Below are positions 36,025 through 45,667 of a stretch of 64,000 nt of DNA, in pieces. The notes beneath the pieces were generated by a model, which did no database searches, was not told the DNA's origin, and saw only the letters and a list, made by a program, of their open reading frames with translations. Within the stretch, counting starts at the first letter, position 1, and each line of letters begins with the position of its first letter. The position numbers were made by a program, and so were the translations under genes. This DNA comes from Edaphobacter paludis (GTDB lineage: Bacteria > Acidobacteriota > Terriglobia > Terriglobales > Acidobacteriaceae), in NCBI RefSeq assembly GCF_039993895.1, contig NZ_CP121194.1:3038001-3102000 (forward strand), written 5' to 3'.

Positions 36025-37122
36025 ATGTCCACCCATACTCTACCCAACCCGACCGCCAGTCCGGCATCTTCCCCTGCCGCTCGTTTCGTCAGGACGATTC
36101 CCGGTATGGCGTTGCTCTTCGGTGTTGGCCTTCTGGGCAAGCTCTTCGAACACGTCATCGCCATCCTGCACGCCCAGCATCCTGCGTGGCCTCTTCCGCA
36201 CATCGAGTACGTTCTCTGGGCCATCATCCTCGGCCTGGTCATCAGCAACACCTTCGGCGTCGCTCGCATCTTCCAGCCCGGCGTGGCTACCTACGAGCTT
36301 TGGCTCAAGCTCGGCATCGTTCTGATCGGTGCCCGCTTCCTGATGCAGGACCTCTTTCACATCGGCGGTATGACGCTCGTCCTCGTCGCCATCGAGCTCG
36401 TTCTTTCGCTCACCGTCATGACCCTGCTCGGGCGCATCTTCAAGCTCCCGCCCAAACTCACCAGCCTGCTTTCGATCGGCAGCAGCGTCTGCGGAGTCAC
36501 CGCCATCATGGCCACCCAGGGAGCCATCGACGCCAGCGAAGAGGACACCTCGACCGCCATGGCCGCTATCCTCACGCTCGGCGCCATCGCTCTCTTCACC
36601 TTCCCTGCCATCGGCCACGCTCTCCACATGAGCCAGCAGTCCTACGGCATTTGGGCCGGGCTCGCCGTCGATAACACCGCCGAAGCGACCGTCACCGGAG
36701 CCATCTACGGCGACGCCGCCGGACGCTTCGCCGTCCTCTCCAAAACCGCGCGTTCGTCCTTCCTCGGCTTCGTCGTCCTCGGCTACGCCGTCTACTGGGC
36801 ATCGCAAGGGAAGGCGGCCGCGGTCGAGAACAAAGCGCTCTTCCTCTGGCAGAAGTTCCCCAAGTTTGTCCTCGGCTTCATCGCCATCTCAGTGCTCGCA
36901 ACAGCAGGCTTCTTCACCCACGGCCAGCTCAACAGCCTCTCCAATCTCTCCCGCTGGGCCTTCCTGCCCGCCTTCGCCGGTGTCGGCGTTCGCACGAATC
37001 TAAGAGACCTCGTCGGTCAGGGCTGGCGTCCTCTGATCGTCGGCATCCTCGGCGAAGTCTTCATCGCCCTCGTCACTCTCGGCCTCGTCTACTGGAGCTA
37101 CCACCGCGGAGCGATCCAATGA
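36025..37122 (+). CDS. YeiH family putative sulfate/sulfur-anion exporter (365 aa)
   Basis: A polytopic inner-membrane protein of the YeiH (Cons_hypoth698) family, annotated as putative sulfate exporters. About ten hydrophobic segments are seen, with family blocks LGLVISNTFG, KLGIVLIGARFLMQD, SIGSSVCGVTAIMAT and AVDNTAEATVTGA. The ATG at 36025 was chosen because it leaves a short hydrophilic N-terminus before the first helix. In enterobacteria yeiH is tied to sulfur-anion stress through the LysR regulator YeiE (known, details limited). No LysR gene is adjacent here; the Cys-rich attenuator may replace it (inference). Its stop overlaps the start of the CCCC-tail peptide. Confidence 0.92.
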   Translation: MSTHTLPNPTASPASSPAARFVRTIPGMALLFGVGLLGKLFEHVIAILHAQHPAWPLPHIEYVLWAIILGLVISNTFGVARIFQPGVATYELWLKLGIVLIGARFLMQDLFHIGGMTLVLVAIELVLSLTVMTLLGRIFKLPPKLTSLLSIGSSVCGVTAIMATQGAIDASEEDTSTAMAAILTLGAIALFTFPAIGHALHMSQQSYGIWAGLAVDNTAEATVTGAIYGDAAGRFAVLSKTARSSFLGFVVLGYAVYWASQGKAAAVENKALFLWQKFPKFVLGFIAISVLATAGFFTHGQLNSLSNLSRWAFLPAFAGVGVRTNLRDLVGQGWRPLIVGILGEVFIALVTLGLVYWSYHRGAIQ

Positions 37123-37244
37123 CGGCTCTTTCAAATACGACATCAAACGCCCGGGTGCCCCGTCCTTCGCAGCCTTACCGTGAAGGGCTGGATGTAAATT
37201 CTCGCCCCAGAATCATGCCCCAAAGCTGTTGTTGTTGCGCCTAA
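37119..37244 (+). CDS. 41-aa peptide with C-terminal SCCCCA, coupled to YeiH
   Basis: Its ATG overlaps the YeiH TGA (ATGA, 37119-37122), the classic translational-coupling arrangement. The peptide is hydrophilic, rich in Arg, Pro and Ser (NARVPRPSQPYREG), and ends MPQSCCCCA: four consecutive Cys one residue before the C-terminus. It has no hydrophobic helix. The end could bind a metal or thiophilic anion, be lipidated, or report Cys-tRNA supply to downstream mRNA (all inference). The coupling and the second poly-Cys tract at one locus make chance less likely, but the ORF is short. Confidence 0.55.
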   Translation: MTALSNTTSNARVPRPSQPYREGLDVNSRPRIMPQSCCCCA

Positions 37245-37342
37245 GCAAGAACCAGCTCCCCTAAAAAACTTAAAGAAGAACGCGCACCCTCGCACCTTAA
37301 CCAACCAGCGAGGAGCGCTCCCACATATATTTCGGAGACCTT

Positions 37343-40300
37343 ATGCACTACTTAATCACTAAAAAAATCCCGGTTATCGCCGCAATCCTAGCGATCTTTA
37401 TCACCATCGCCGCCCACGCGCAGATCGTCGGTGGAACCCTCTCCGGCACCATCACCGACACCACAGGCGCGGCTCTCGCCAACGCAAAGGTCCTCGTCCA
37501 CAACGACGAAACCGGCAACGAGCGCAATCTCACCACCGCATCCGACGGCCGCTACTCCGCGCCCTCAATCCCCGTAGGCACCTACACCGTCACCGCAGAA
37601 CTCCCCGGCTTCAGCCCGGCACACCGCGCTGAAATCGCGCTCACCGTAGGCCAGAGCAAGCAGATCGACCTCACCCTCTCGCTCGACTCAGTAGCGCAGC
37701 AGGTCACCGTGCAGGAGACGCCCTCGGTCGTCAACACTTCTACTCAGCAGACCTCTGGCCTCGTCGACGAACGCCAGATCAAGCAGCTTCCTCTCAACGG
37801 CCGCAGCTACGACCAGCTCATCACTCTCAATCCCGGCGTCGTCAACTACACCGGCCAGCGCTCCGGCACCATCGGCACTTCAAACTCATCTGTCGGCAAC
37901 ATGTTCGCCATCTCCGGCCGCCGCCCGCAAGACAATCTCTTCCTGCTCAACGGTGTTGAGTACACCGGCGCCTCGCTCATCAACGTGACCCCTGGTGGCA
38001 CCAGCGGTCAACTCCTCGGCGTCGATGCCGTCCGCGAGTTGAACGTCGTCAGCGACACCTACTCCGCCAGCTACGGTAAGCGCCAGGGCGCGCAGATTTC
38101 AATCGTAACCGCGTCAGGCACAAATCATCTGCACGGCTCCGCGTATGAATTCATTCGCAACTCCGCTCTCGACGCCCGCAACTACTTCGATCAGGCCGCC
38201 ATCCCCGAGTTCCAGCGCAACAACTTCGGCGGCTCGCTCGGCGGCCCCATCAAGAAGGACAAGCTACTTCTCTTCGCCAACTACGAAGGCTATCGACAGA
38301 ACCTCGGCCTCTCCGATGTCACCCTCGTCCCGGATAACGCCTCTCGCGCCGCCGCGGTAGCCAGCGTTAAACCTCTTCTCGCCTTGTGGCCCGCAGCAAA
38401 CGGCCCCGAACTCGGCAGCGGTATTGCCCTCGCCTACTCCAGCCCCATGCAGCACATCCGCGAAGACTTCGGTACTACGCGCTTCGACTACAACATCAGC
38501 CCGAAAGACCTCTTCTTCAGCGTCTACACGATCGACGACTCCACCGCCAACACGCCCACGCAAAACCCCCTCTCGCTCATCAACGAGAGCCTGCGCGAAC
38601 AGGTCCTCAGCGCACAGGAGCAGCACGTCTTCTCCGCGCAACTGCTCAACACCGCTCGCGTCGGCTTCTCGCGCGCCTCTTTCTTCTTCATCGGAGCAAC
38701 GCCAGTGAATGTTCCCGGCTGGGTAGCAGGCAAACCCATCGGAGCCATCGTCATCGCAGGCAGCACCGCCAGCAACGGCTCATCGCAGATCACAGGAGCA
38801 GGCGGCAACGTAGGCTCCGATAACACCACCACCCGCAACCTCGTCACCTTCGACGATCACATCTTCTGGAGCCACGGACGCCACCAGATCGAAGCGGGCG
38901 GCTGGATTCAGCGCTTGCAATCAAACGACAACCTCGCTCAGAACCAATACGGGCAAGCCTCCTTCGCCTCGCTCGCAACCTTCCTGCAAGGCACCGTCAA
39001 GACCTTCACCGTAGTCCCCGCGCCCACCGAACTCGGCTGGCGCTCCTTCCTCGGCGCAGGCTACATCGAAGACACCATCCACTTCACCCCACGCCTCGAA
39101 GTTCGCGCTGGCTTTCGCTTCGAATCCACCAACGGCTTCAACGAAGCCCAGGGCCGTGCCTCTAACTACGCCTTTACCAACGGCGTCATCAACACCAATC
39201 CAACCACCGGCTCGGCAGCCCTCAGCACCAACCGCGCCAGGTTCCTCCCCGAACCGCGCGTCGGTCTCGCCTGGGACGTCCTCGGCAACGGAAAAACCGC
39301 CGTCCGCGCAGGCTTCGGCGTTCATCGCTCGCTGCTCGATAATCTCGACTACCGCCTCGACCAGTCCGCCCCCTACAACACCACACTCTCGCTCTCGAAC
39401 GTCCCCGTCTCCAGCCTCAACATCAATGCGAACACCAAACCCTCAGCCAGTTCGCTCGTCTCCCCTTCCAGCGTTCAGCCCGACATCTACACGCCTACCG
39501 TCCTAAGCTGGGACCTCCGCGTCGAGCAGCAGCTAGCGCCCAACACCTCTCTCACCGTCAGCTACGTCGGCTCGCATGGTTATCACCAGATCCTCTCTCA
39601 AGATCTGAACGAACCGATCCCGGTCACGCTCCCCAACGGCACCGTCTTCTTCAACACCACGACGAAAGCCAACCCACTCGTAGCCAACACCACTTCATGG
39701 GTCTCGCAAGGCATCAGCAACTACAACGCCCTCGAAGTAGATCTGCACCGCAACTTCGCCAATGGCTTCCAGCTCCGCGGCAACTACACCTGGTCTAAAA
39801 ATCTCGACAACGGCTCGGCATGGAACACCAGCGTCAGCGCCAACACGCCCGCCTTCACCATGTATCCCGCGAACCCCAACCTCGACTACGGCCCATCAGC
39901 CAGCGACATCCGCAACCTCGCCTCGATTAACGGCACGTACGATCTTCCCTTCGGTGCAGACCACCGCTTCGGAGCCCACCTCAATAACTTCGCCAACCGC
40001 ACCGTCAGTGGTTGGACGGTCAGCGCCATCGCAGCCATCCAGTCCGGCTTTCCCTTTTCGCCGCAGCTCGGCTACAACCCCACTGGCAGCGGAGACACCC
40101 GCAACCCAGTCCGCCCCAATATCAACCCGAACTTCCACGGCAACCTCTACCCGCACACGCCGACCCAGTTCTTCAACGCAGCCGCCTTCAGCGCACCCGC
40201 CTACGGAACCTTCGGCAACCTTGGCCGCGACACCCTCGTCGGCCCCAACCTCACTAACCTCGATCTCTCGCTTCATAAATCAACCCAGATCAGCGAGCGC

Positions 40301-40510
40301 CTCCACGCCCAGTTCCGCGCCGAGTTCTTCAACATCCTCAACCACACCAACTTCGCTACACCCAACCCGGTCGTCTTCTCCTCCGGCCCATCACAGGGAA
40401 CCACGGCCAACCAGAATGCACCCGTCGTCGCCAGCCCCACCGCCGGCGTCGTCACCTCCACCGCCACCAGCTCTCGCCAGATCCAATTCGGACTGAAGCT
40501 GCTCTTCTAG
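37343..40510 (+). CDS. Oar-like TonB-dependent receptor with CarboxypepD_reg domain (1055 aa)
   Basis: An outer-membrane receptor of the large acidobacterial Oar-like family. The signal peptide spans residues 1-26 (ends AHAQ). The carboxypeptidase-regulatory Ig-like domain follows at about 29-115 (GTLSGTITDTTGAALANA). A plug occupies about 125-250 (RQIKQLPLNGRSYDQLI), then a 22-strand-type barrel ending in LKLLF with the terminal Phe of outer-membrane barrels. GGAG precedes the ATG. These receptors are usually linked to glycan or siderophore uptake; the ligand here is unknown. It follows the YeiH locus by about 100 nt, so a sulfur-compound ligand is possible but unproven. Confidence 0.92.
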   Translation: MHYLITKKIPVIAAILAIFITIAAHAQIVGGTLSGTITDTTGAALANAKVLVHNDETGNERNLTTASDGRYSAPSIPVGTYTVTAELPGFSPAHRAEIALTVGQSKQIDLTLSLDSVAQQVTVQETPSVVNTSTQQTSGLVDERQIKQLPLNGRSYDQLITLNPGVVNYTGQRSGTIGTSNSSVGNMFAISGRRPQDNLFLLNGVEYTGASLINVTPGGTSGQLLGVDAVRELNVVSDTYSASYGKRQGAQISIVTASGTNHLHGSAYEFIRNSALDARNYFDQAAIPEFQRNNFGGSLGGPIKKDKLLLFANYEGYRQNLGLSDVTLVPDNASRAAAVASVKPLLALWPAANGPELGSGIALAYSSPMQHIREDFGTTRFDYNISPKDLFFSVYTIDDSTANTPTQNPLSLINESLREQVLSAQEQHVFSAQLLNTARVGFSRASFFFIGATPVNVPGWVAGKPIGAIVIAGSTASNGSSQITGAGGNVGSDNTTTRNLVTFDDHIFWSHGRHQIEAGGWIQRLQSNDNLAQNQYGQASFASLATFLQGTVKTFTVVPAPTELGWRSFLGAGYIEDTIHFTPRLEVRAGFRFESTNGFNEAQGRASNYAFTNGVINTNPTTGSAALSTNRARFLPEPRVGLAWDVLGNGKTAVRAGFGVHRSLLDNLDYRLDQSAPYNTTLSLSNVPVSSLNINANTKPSASSLVSPSSVQPDIYTPTVLSWDLRVEQQLAPNTSLTVSYVGSHGYHQILSQDLNEPIPVTLPNGTVFFNTTTKANPLVANTTSWVSQGISNYNALEVDLHRNFANGFQLRGNYTWSKNLDNGSAWNTSVSANTPAFTMYPANPNLDYGPSASDIRNLASINGTYDLPFGADHRFGAHLNNFANRTVSGWTVSAIAAIQSGFPFSPQLGYNPTGSGDTRNPVRPNINPNFHGNLYPHTPTQFFNAAAFSAPAYGTFGNLGRDTLVGPNLTNLDLSLHKSTQISERLHAQFRAEFFNILNHTNFATPNPVVFSSGPSQGTTANQNAPVVASPTAGVVTSTATSSRQIQFGLKLLF

Positions 40511-40561
40511 CCCCATCGCTAAACCAACCGAATCAACCCAAGTCCCCATCTTCGCGACAGA

Positions 40562-40588
40562 CCACCGTCGCCAAGGTGGGGTTTTTGC
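40562..40588 (+). terminator. Terminator after the TonB-dependent receptor gene
   Basis: CCACC (40562-40566) pairs with GGTGG (40575-40579) around GTCGCCAA, then GGTTTTTGC. Confidence 0.6.
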
Positions 40589-40622
40589 ATCCCACCCCAA
40601 AGTAAACTAACCCAAGCGCCTC

Positions 40623-42308
40623 ATGCCCTTCGAAGCCCCCAACACCGGCCCGGCAACTCCTCCGTCAGAAAACCCCAGCGGCTTCGCGCCGCTCCGCATC
40701 CCACTGTTCCGCGACCGATGGATCGCCAGCACCATCTCCTCGGTCGGCACCTGGATGCAGGACACAGCGGGCACCTGGTTCATGACCTCGCTCACCGCGT
40801 CTCCTCTGCTCATCGCCCTGATGCAGACCGCGGCCAGCCTCCCCGTCCTTTTCTTCGGCCTCCTCGCCGGGGCCACCGCCGACATCTTCGACCGCCGCAA
40901 GCTCCTCATCTTCTGGCAGGCATGGATGCTCGTCTCCGTCGGCGTCCTCGCCATCCTCACCTTCCTCGGCTACGTCTCTCCGTGGACGCTGCTCGGTCTC
41001 ACCTTCATGCTCAACATCGGCTCCGCCATGAACAACCCGGCATGGCAGGCCATCATCCCCGAACTCGTCCCCCGCGACCTCATCCCCGACACCGTCGCCC
41101 TCAACGCCGCCAGCAACAACCTCGCCCGCGCCCTTGGCCCCGCGCTCGGCGGATTGATGGTCGCAGGCTTCCAGCGCATCTACACCGGCGCAGGTTCGGT
41201 CTTCCTGCTCAACGCGCTCTCGTATGCCGCCGTCATCTGGGTGCTCGTTAACTGGAAGCGCACGCCGCTCTTCAAATCCGTTCTCCCCTCCGAGCGCATT
41301 GCCGGCTCCATCCGCTCCGGCCTTCGCTATATCCGGTACGCACCCGACGTCCGCGCCTCGCTCATCCGCGCCTTCACCTTTACCTTCTTCGTCTCGGCCA
41401 TCTGGTCGCTGCTCGCCGTCGTCGCCCTGCGCGACCTCCATCAAGGAGCGCTCGGCTATGGCATCCTCAACGGCTCCCTCGGCCTCGGTGCACTGGTCGC
41501 AGCCACGTCGCTTCCCCGCATCCGCCGCCGCTTGTCGGCCGACAGCATTATCGCCTTCTCAACGAGCTACATCGTCGCCGATCTCCTCATCCTCGCCTTC
41601 ATCCATATGCCCGCAGTCATCATCCCCAGCCTCATCCTCTCGGGCTTCGCCTGGACCAGCACCATGTCCAGCCTCAATACCTCCGTTCAACTCGCCGTCC
41701 CACCCTGGGTACAGGCTCGCGCCCTCGGAACCTACCTCATGACCTTCCAGGGAGGACTCGCTCTCGGCTCCGTCCTCTGGGGCGTTCTCGCGTCCCACTT
41801 CTCCACCACAACCTCGCTCACGACCGCCGCTTGCGGTCTTGCTCTCAGCTTCCCTCTCACCCGACGCTTCCACATCCTGCAAGGTCCCGTCCCCGACCAC
41901 ACTCCCTACCAATGGAAGCGTCCCGCGCCCCAACCCATTCCCTTCCCCAGCATGGACTCCGAGCCAGCCGACGACCTCAACTCCGCCGGTCCCGTCCGCA
42001 TCTCCGTCGACTACCGCATCCCTGCCGAAGACTACGCCGAGTTCACTCAGGCCATCCACCAGCTACGTGGCGTCCGCCTCCGCGACGGCGCTATCCGCTG
42101 GGGAATCTATCGCGACGCCACTGACCCTGAGCACCTCAATGAAACCTTTGTCATGGAGTCGTGGCTCGACTACCTCCGCTCTCGCGAGCGCGTCACCGCC
42201 GCCGACGAACAGATCCGCGAGCGCGTCCGCGCCCTCCACCGCGGCTCCGAGCCACCCCGCGCCACCTTCCAGATCTACGCCAAAGAGATAACCGCCCCTG
42301 GCGACTAG
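40623..42308 (+). CDS. MFS exporter, MFS_3/EntS-like (561 aa)
   Basis: A major facilitator of the MFS_3 type (relatives include the enterobactin exporter EntS). About eleven to twelve hydrophobic segments occupy residues 35-420, with GLLAGATADIFDRRKLLI as the loop 2-3 motif. The C-terminal 130 residues form a soluble ferredoxin-like domain (VRISVDYRIPAEDYAEF...FVMESWLDYLRSRERV) resembling antibiotic-biosynthesis-monooxygenase/NIPSNAP folds, as in many MFS_3 proteins. The substrate is unknown. It may work with the neighbouring outer-membrane protein or TonB receptor in small-molecule export or uptake (inference). Confidence 0.9.
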   Translation: MPFEAPNTGPATPPSENPSGFAPLRIPLFRDRWIASTISSVGTWMQDTAGTWFMTSLTASPLLIALMQTAASLPVLFFGLLAGATADIFDRRKLLIFWQAWMLVSVGVLAILTFLGYVSPWTLLGLTFMLNIGSAMNNPAWQAIIPELVPRDLIPDTVALNAASNNLARALGPALGGLMVAGFQRIYTGAGSVFLLNALSYAAVIWVLVNWKRTPLFKSVLPSERIAGSIRSGLRYIRYAPDVRASLIRAFTFTFFVSAIWSLLAVVALRDLHQGALGYGILNGSLGLGALVAATSLPRIRRRLSADSIIAFSTSYIVADLLILAFIHMPAVIIPSLILSGFAWTSTMSSLNTSVQLAVPPWVQARALGTYLMTFQGGLALGSVLWGVLASHFSTTTSLTTAACGLALSFPLTRRFHILQGPVPDHTPYQWKRPAPQPIPFPSMDSEPADDLNSAGPVRISVDYRIPAEDYAEFTQAIHQLRGVRLRDGAIRWGIYRDATDPEHLNETFVMESWLDYLRSRERVTAADEQIRERVRALHRGSEPPRATFQIYAKEITAPGD

Positions 42309-42341
42309 CTACCGCAGGTTCACCGAATCAATGGCTCGCCA

Positions 42342-43274
42342 CTAGTTGCTCCCATGAAGATGCATCTTCACCAACATTGGCATCAATCCAGACTTGCCAC
42401 CCGCATCGTCATCACCGCCCGCTCCCTTTGGCCCCCATGTCCAGTAGAGCGACAGATAGGTATACGTCTCCGGCTGTCCCACAATGCTGCGTCCCGCTGC
42501 AAACAATAGATCAAACCCCGGCGTGAATTCATACGATCCCCCGAGATCGGCCATGGTCGAAGACCGGGTGCTCGTAGCAGCCTCCCCTTCAGCGCCATGC
42601 CCAAACAGCTCCATGCCAAGCATCAGCTTCTTGTTCACCTGCCTCTGGACCAACCACCCGGCAAAGGGATAGTTTTTGTATCCCGATTGAGGAACGACCG
42701 CTTCTCCACCGCCGCCATAGCTCGTCCAGGGACCCCAACTCTTCTGTATCCAAAGCGGCAGACGGTACCATGTGGTCCCCACCCCCAATCCATTCGCCGC
42801 ACTTCCACTTGGCAACTCGACAAAAGGAAATATCCCAACCTCGGGCCCCCGCTTCGTTTCCTTCACAAATCGTGCCTTTATTCCCAGCTCCGTATCGCCA
42901 ATCCCGTAATGCACCGGCCCGCCATTCGGCGGAAAATTTGCGCCCACGGGAACCACCAGGTGCAATTGAACATTCGGCACAACACCCCAATTCATCTCAA
43001 AGCTGGGCACCTCCAGCGTCGTCCCACCCGGAACCGTTCCATCAGACAGCTCAAATGCATACGCTTCAAAATGCCGGTAGGCTACGGGATCGGGATCATC
43101 CGTTTGAAACGGAGGCCCGGCAAACATCGTTCTCCCGGAGAGTGCGAACAGAGCCAATGCCCAGCCATACGTTCGTAGTCTTCCTGAACTACGAAGCCAC
43201 CACTGAAAGAGCCCTCTTCTGTCCAGTTCCTTACGCAGACTCACTATGAGTCTGGCATTCTGCTGGTAGCCCAT
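42342..43274 (-). CDS. Outer-membrane beta-barrel protein, MetA-pathway-like family (310 aa)
   Basis: A hydrophobic segment at about residues 37-47 precedes the typical start of the mature protein, FAGPPFQTDDPDPVAYRH. Alternating aromatic beta-strands follow to the C-terminus. This matches the acidobacterial and proteobacterial 'transporter/phenol MetA degradation-like' barrels. GGAGGAGCGA precedes the ATG, so the unusually long hydrophilic N-terminus (residues 1-35) is probably real. It is convergent with the MFS gene (33 nt gap). Function unknown; probably an outer-membrane channel. Confidence 0.82.
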   Translation of the reverse strand: MGYQQNARLIVSLRKELDRRGLFQWWLRSSGRLRTYGWALALFALSGRTMFAGPPFQTDDPDPVAYRHFEAYAFELSDGTVPGGTTLEVPSFEMNWGVVPNVQLHLVVPVGANFPPNGGPVHYGIGDTELGIKARFVKETKRGPEVGIFPFVELPSGSAANGLGVGTTWYRLPLWIQKSWGPWTSYGGGGEAVVPQSGYKNYPFAGWLVQRQVNKKLMLGMELFGHGAEGEAATSTRSSTMADLGGSYEFTPGFDLLFAAGRSIVGQPETYTYLSLYWTWGPKGAGGDDDAGGKSGLMPMLVKMHLHGSN

Positions 43275-43448
43275 TCGCTCCTCCGCCGTTCGCTGTTGTT
43301 TGACTTAATCAGCTTCTCCGATTCGGATCGAATCGACAACCTATCGAAAATTCCGCTGCCAAGGCACTCAAAAGCTAAGAAGGCGCGGAAGAGATTTATG
43401 AGAAACAGGTTGAGCCCGACCGCGATGAGATCACTGTCAAACTTCAGT

Positions 43449-45245
43449 TCAGTAAGCTGGAGGCCACTGTTCTCTGTAGATCAATTTCGCCCAGGACCGT
43501 AGCCCTCTCTCCGGCTTCTCTTCTAAAGACTCCGCAAGCCATTCGCGAACGGGCACACCGAAGCCGGTCTTCTTCCGGTTCAGAATCGAGGGTGGCAATT
43601 CCTTGGATGGTGTGCTTGCCATCTCCAGTTTCGTCGGAGGGCGACGAGAGCGAATCAGCGGGGCTATCTGCCGAAGCAAAAACTGGTCCACGAATGGTGT
43701 TCTGATCTCAACGGAATGAGCCATACCTGCCCAATCGGCGTCCCGTAAAAGCTGGTTGCGCATATAGCGTGTGCTCTCCAGAAAACAAATCTGAAGATGC
43801 AGAGGAAATTCTTTCAGCCTCTCCAGTTCTTTTCTTTCAAAGTCAGACTGCTCCAGATCTCTCAAACCGGCTTCGGCCAAATCGGCACCCAGAACGCCAG
43901 GAAGCTCCCAAGGCATGAAGAGGCTTCGGCGAAGCAGATATGCGCCTTCCAGCGTCCCTCCATACTCCAGAATTCCAGCGTATTTCGGAGAGGTAATTCT
44001 TTTCAAAAATTGTTCGCTAAATTTCCTGATCGCACCTCCGAATCCGCGCGCCACCCCAAGTGCGGAAGCAATGTGCATCATCTTTGGAATCTGCCGGAAA
44101 CTTCCATAGCCTCCAAAAAGTTCGTCTCCTCCAATTCCTGAAAGCGCGACTTTGAACCCGCACTCTTTCGCCATCTTTGCAATGAAATAGGTGTTGACCC
44201 CATCAATCGTGGGTTGGTCCATCGCATGAAGAAAGCGAGTGGATTCGGCCTCAAAATCGGCACGGCCCACCATCTTGACCTGCTGCCACACTCCGTAGTG
44301 CTCCGCAATTTGCGTTGCTTCAGCCGTCTCATCGCTCGACGTATCTTTGTAAGCGTCGAACCCGAGCGTAAGAGCTCTTAGCTCCTGCGGATTGAAGCTC
44401 TTTGAAGCAAGACCTAAAATCGTCGACGAATCCAGACCGGCAGACAAAAATACCCCAACCGGTACATCCGATATAAAGTGCGCCTTGACGCTATCCGAAA
44501 GAGCACTTTGCAGTTGAGTCCTGTTACCTCCGTCGGTTGCCAGGATCGAGCCTCCGGCCAGGGTTTCAGCGATGGAACAAAACTGCCTGTATTTTGGTTC
44601 TTTGCCTCTTTGTAACCAGAGCGAATGGCCACTCCGAAGAGAACGGATTCCTCGATACAGTGTGTGTGGCTCCGGAACACTGCCCCAAAGAAAAAATCCC
44701 GCATGGCCCGCCGGCTCAGTGGAGAGATCGATTCCTGGTACCTTCAGCAGTGACTTCACCTGAGAAGAAAACCAGACTCCGTCTGGCGTCTCTCCCAGAT
44801 ACAGCGGCTTAATGCCGTAGGGGTCGCGGGCCAGAAACAGTCCCTGATTACGCTCGTCCCAGATTGCAAAAGCAAACATGCCACGCAGAAATTCGAGTGC
44901 TTGCTCTCCGAATCGCTGGTACAGCGCCAGAATGACTTCAGTGTCAGAAGTTCCCTTGAATGGGTAATTCGGGAGCCAACTGCGCAATTCCGGTGCGTTA
45001 TAAATTTCGCCATTAAACGTAATGACCAGGTTTCCATCATCCGAATGCATCGGTTGCGCGCCCGTCTCACTCAAGTCCTGAATAGACAAACGACGATGCA
45101 TCAACACCGCCCTGTTGGCGGGCTGTTTCCAGATTCCGAATCCGTCCGGCCCCCTGCTCTGCAATGAATCCAAGACCGTCTGCTGGACCTCTACAACCGG
45201 TAATCCCCCACCACTGGCGCTATAAAATCCAGCTATCCCGCACAT
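43449..45245 (-). CDS. asnB: Glutamine-hydrolysing asparagine synthase-like amidotransferase (598 aa)
   Basis: Class II glutamine amidotransferase (nucleophile Cys2 in MCGIAGFYS) fused to an ATP-pyrophosphatase synthetase domain. The synthetase P-loop reads FLSAGLDSST (canonical SGGLDSS with G to A), as in paralogues found in polysaccharide clusters. TFNGEIYNAPELR, RDPYGIKPLY and SGIGGDELFGGYG are intact. GGGGAG precedes the ATG. Base composition is visibly more AT-rich than the housekeeping genes. It is divergent from a type III PKS and close to a PEP-CTERM gene, so it may amidate a secondary-metabolite or EPS precursor instead of making asparagine (inference). Confidence 0.88.
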   Translation of the reverse strand: MCGIAGFYSASGGGLPVVEVQQTVLDSLQSRGPDGFGIWKQPANRAVLMHRRLSIQDLSETGAQPMHSDDGNLVITFNGEIYNAPELRSWLPNYPFKGTSDTEVILALYQRFGEQALEFLRGMFAFAIWDERNQGLFLARDPYGIKPLYLGETPDGVWFSSQVKSLLKVPGIDLSTEPAGHAGFFLWGSVPEPHTLYRGIRSLRSGHSLWLQRGKEPKYRQFCSIAETLAGGSILATDGGNRTQLQSALSDSVKAHFISDVPVGVFLSAGLDSSTILGLASKSFNPQELRALTLGFDAYKDTSSDETAEATQIAEHYGVWQQVKMVGRADFEAESTRFLHAMDQPTIDGVNTYFIAKMAKECGFKVALSGIGGDELFGGYGSFRQIPKMMHIASALGVARGFGGAIRKFSEQFLKRITSPKYAGILEYGGTLEGAYLLRRSLFMPWELPGVLGADLAEAGLRDLEQSDFERKELERLKEFPLHLQICFLESTRYMRNQLLRDADWAGMAHSVEIRTPFVDQFLLRQIAPLIRSRRPPTKLEMASTPSKELPPSILNRKKTGFGVPVREWLAESLEEKPERGLRSWAKLIYREQWPPAY

Positions 45246-45440
45246 AACTCCCCGATTCTGTTTTTCGCGCTAACAAGATTCCTACAGCAATCGACATGCC
45301 ATTATCGGAAATTGCTCCCATTAAAACAGTAGCATGCGCTTACTTAAGGCAAACTTAATGCCGAGAAGGCCCTGCAAGTCCCTTGATTGCAAATTTTCTC
45401 ACCGAACAAAAAGCGAAACGAAAAGATAGCAAGAAAAAGG

Positions 45441-45469
45441 TTTACACATATTTAATGATCATGTAGAAA
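45441..45469 (+). promoter_or_regulatory. Sigma-70-type promoter of the type III PKS gene
   Basis: TTTACA, 17-nt spacer, TAGAAA. This implies a leader of about 190 nt before the PKS start codon. Confidence 0.45.
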
Positions 45470-45532
45470 ATCATCTAGGCACAGGCAACCTTTAATTGGT
45501 CTATACTGTGTGCATAGCCCCAAGCGGCCTCT

Positions 45533-45582
45533 CCTGTGCGCTGGATGTGATACTGCCAGCTCCCTCTCCACAGGTTTTTTTT
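45533..45582 (+). terminator. Hairpin plus T8 inside the PKS leader, candidate attenuator
   Basis: Outer stem CCTGTG/CACAGG (45533-45538 with 45569-45574) and inner stem GCTGG/CCAGC (45540-45544 with 45556-45560), followed immediately by eight T residues. It lies 85 nt before the PKS start codon in the same orientation. Confidence 0.6.
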
Positions 45583-45667
45583 GCAATCCTTCTGCCAAAA
45601 ATTCACTTGCTGATGTCTGGTTGTCAGCGATGCAGTAATTCCAATCTCCTTATGAGGTCGTACAACT

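Larger units (their letters stand above)
45246..45667. other. Divergent region between asnB-like and type III PKS genes
   Basis: 422 nt without a credible gene. It contains the promoter at 45441-45469 and the hairpin plus T8 at 45533-45582, both ahead of the PKS. The asnB promoter is not resolved. The composition is AT-rich. Confidence 0.5.
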
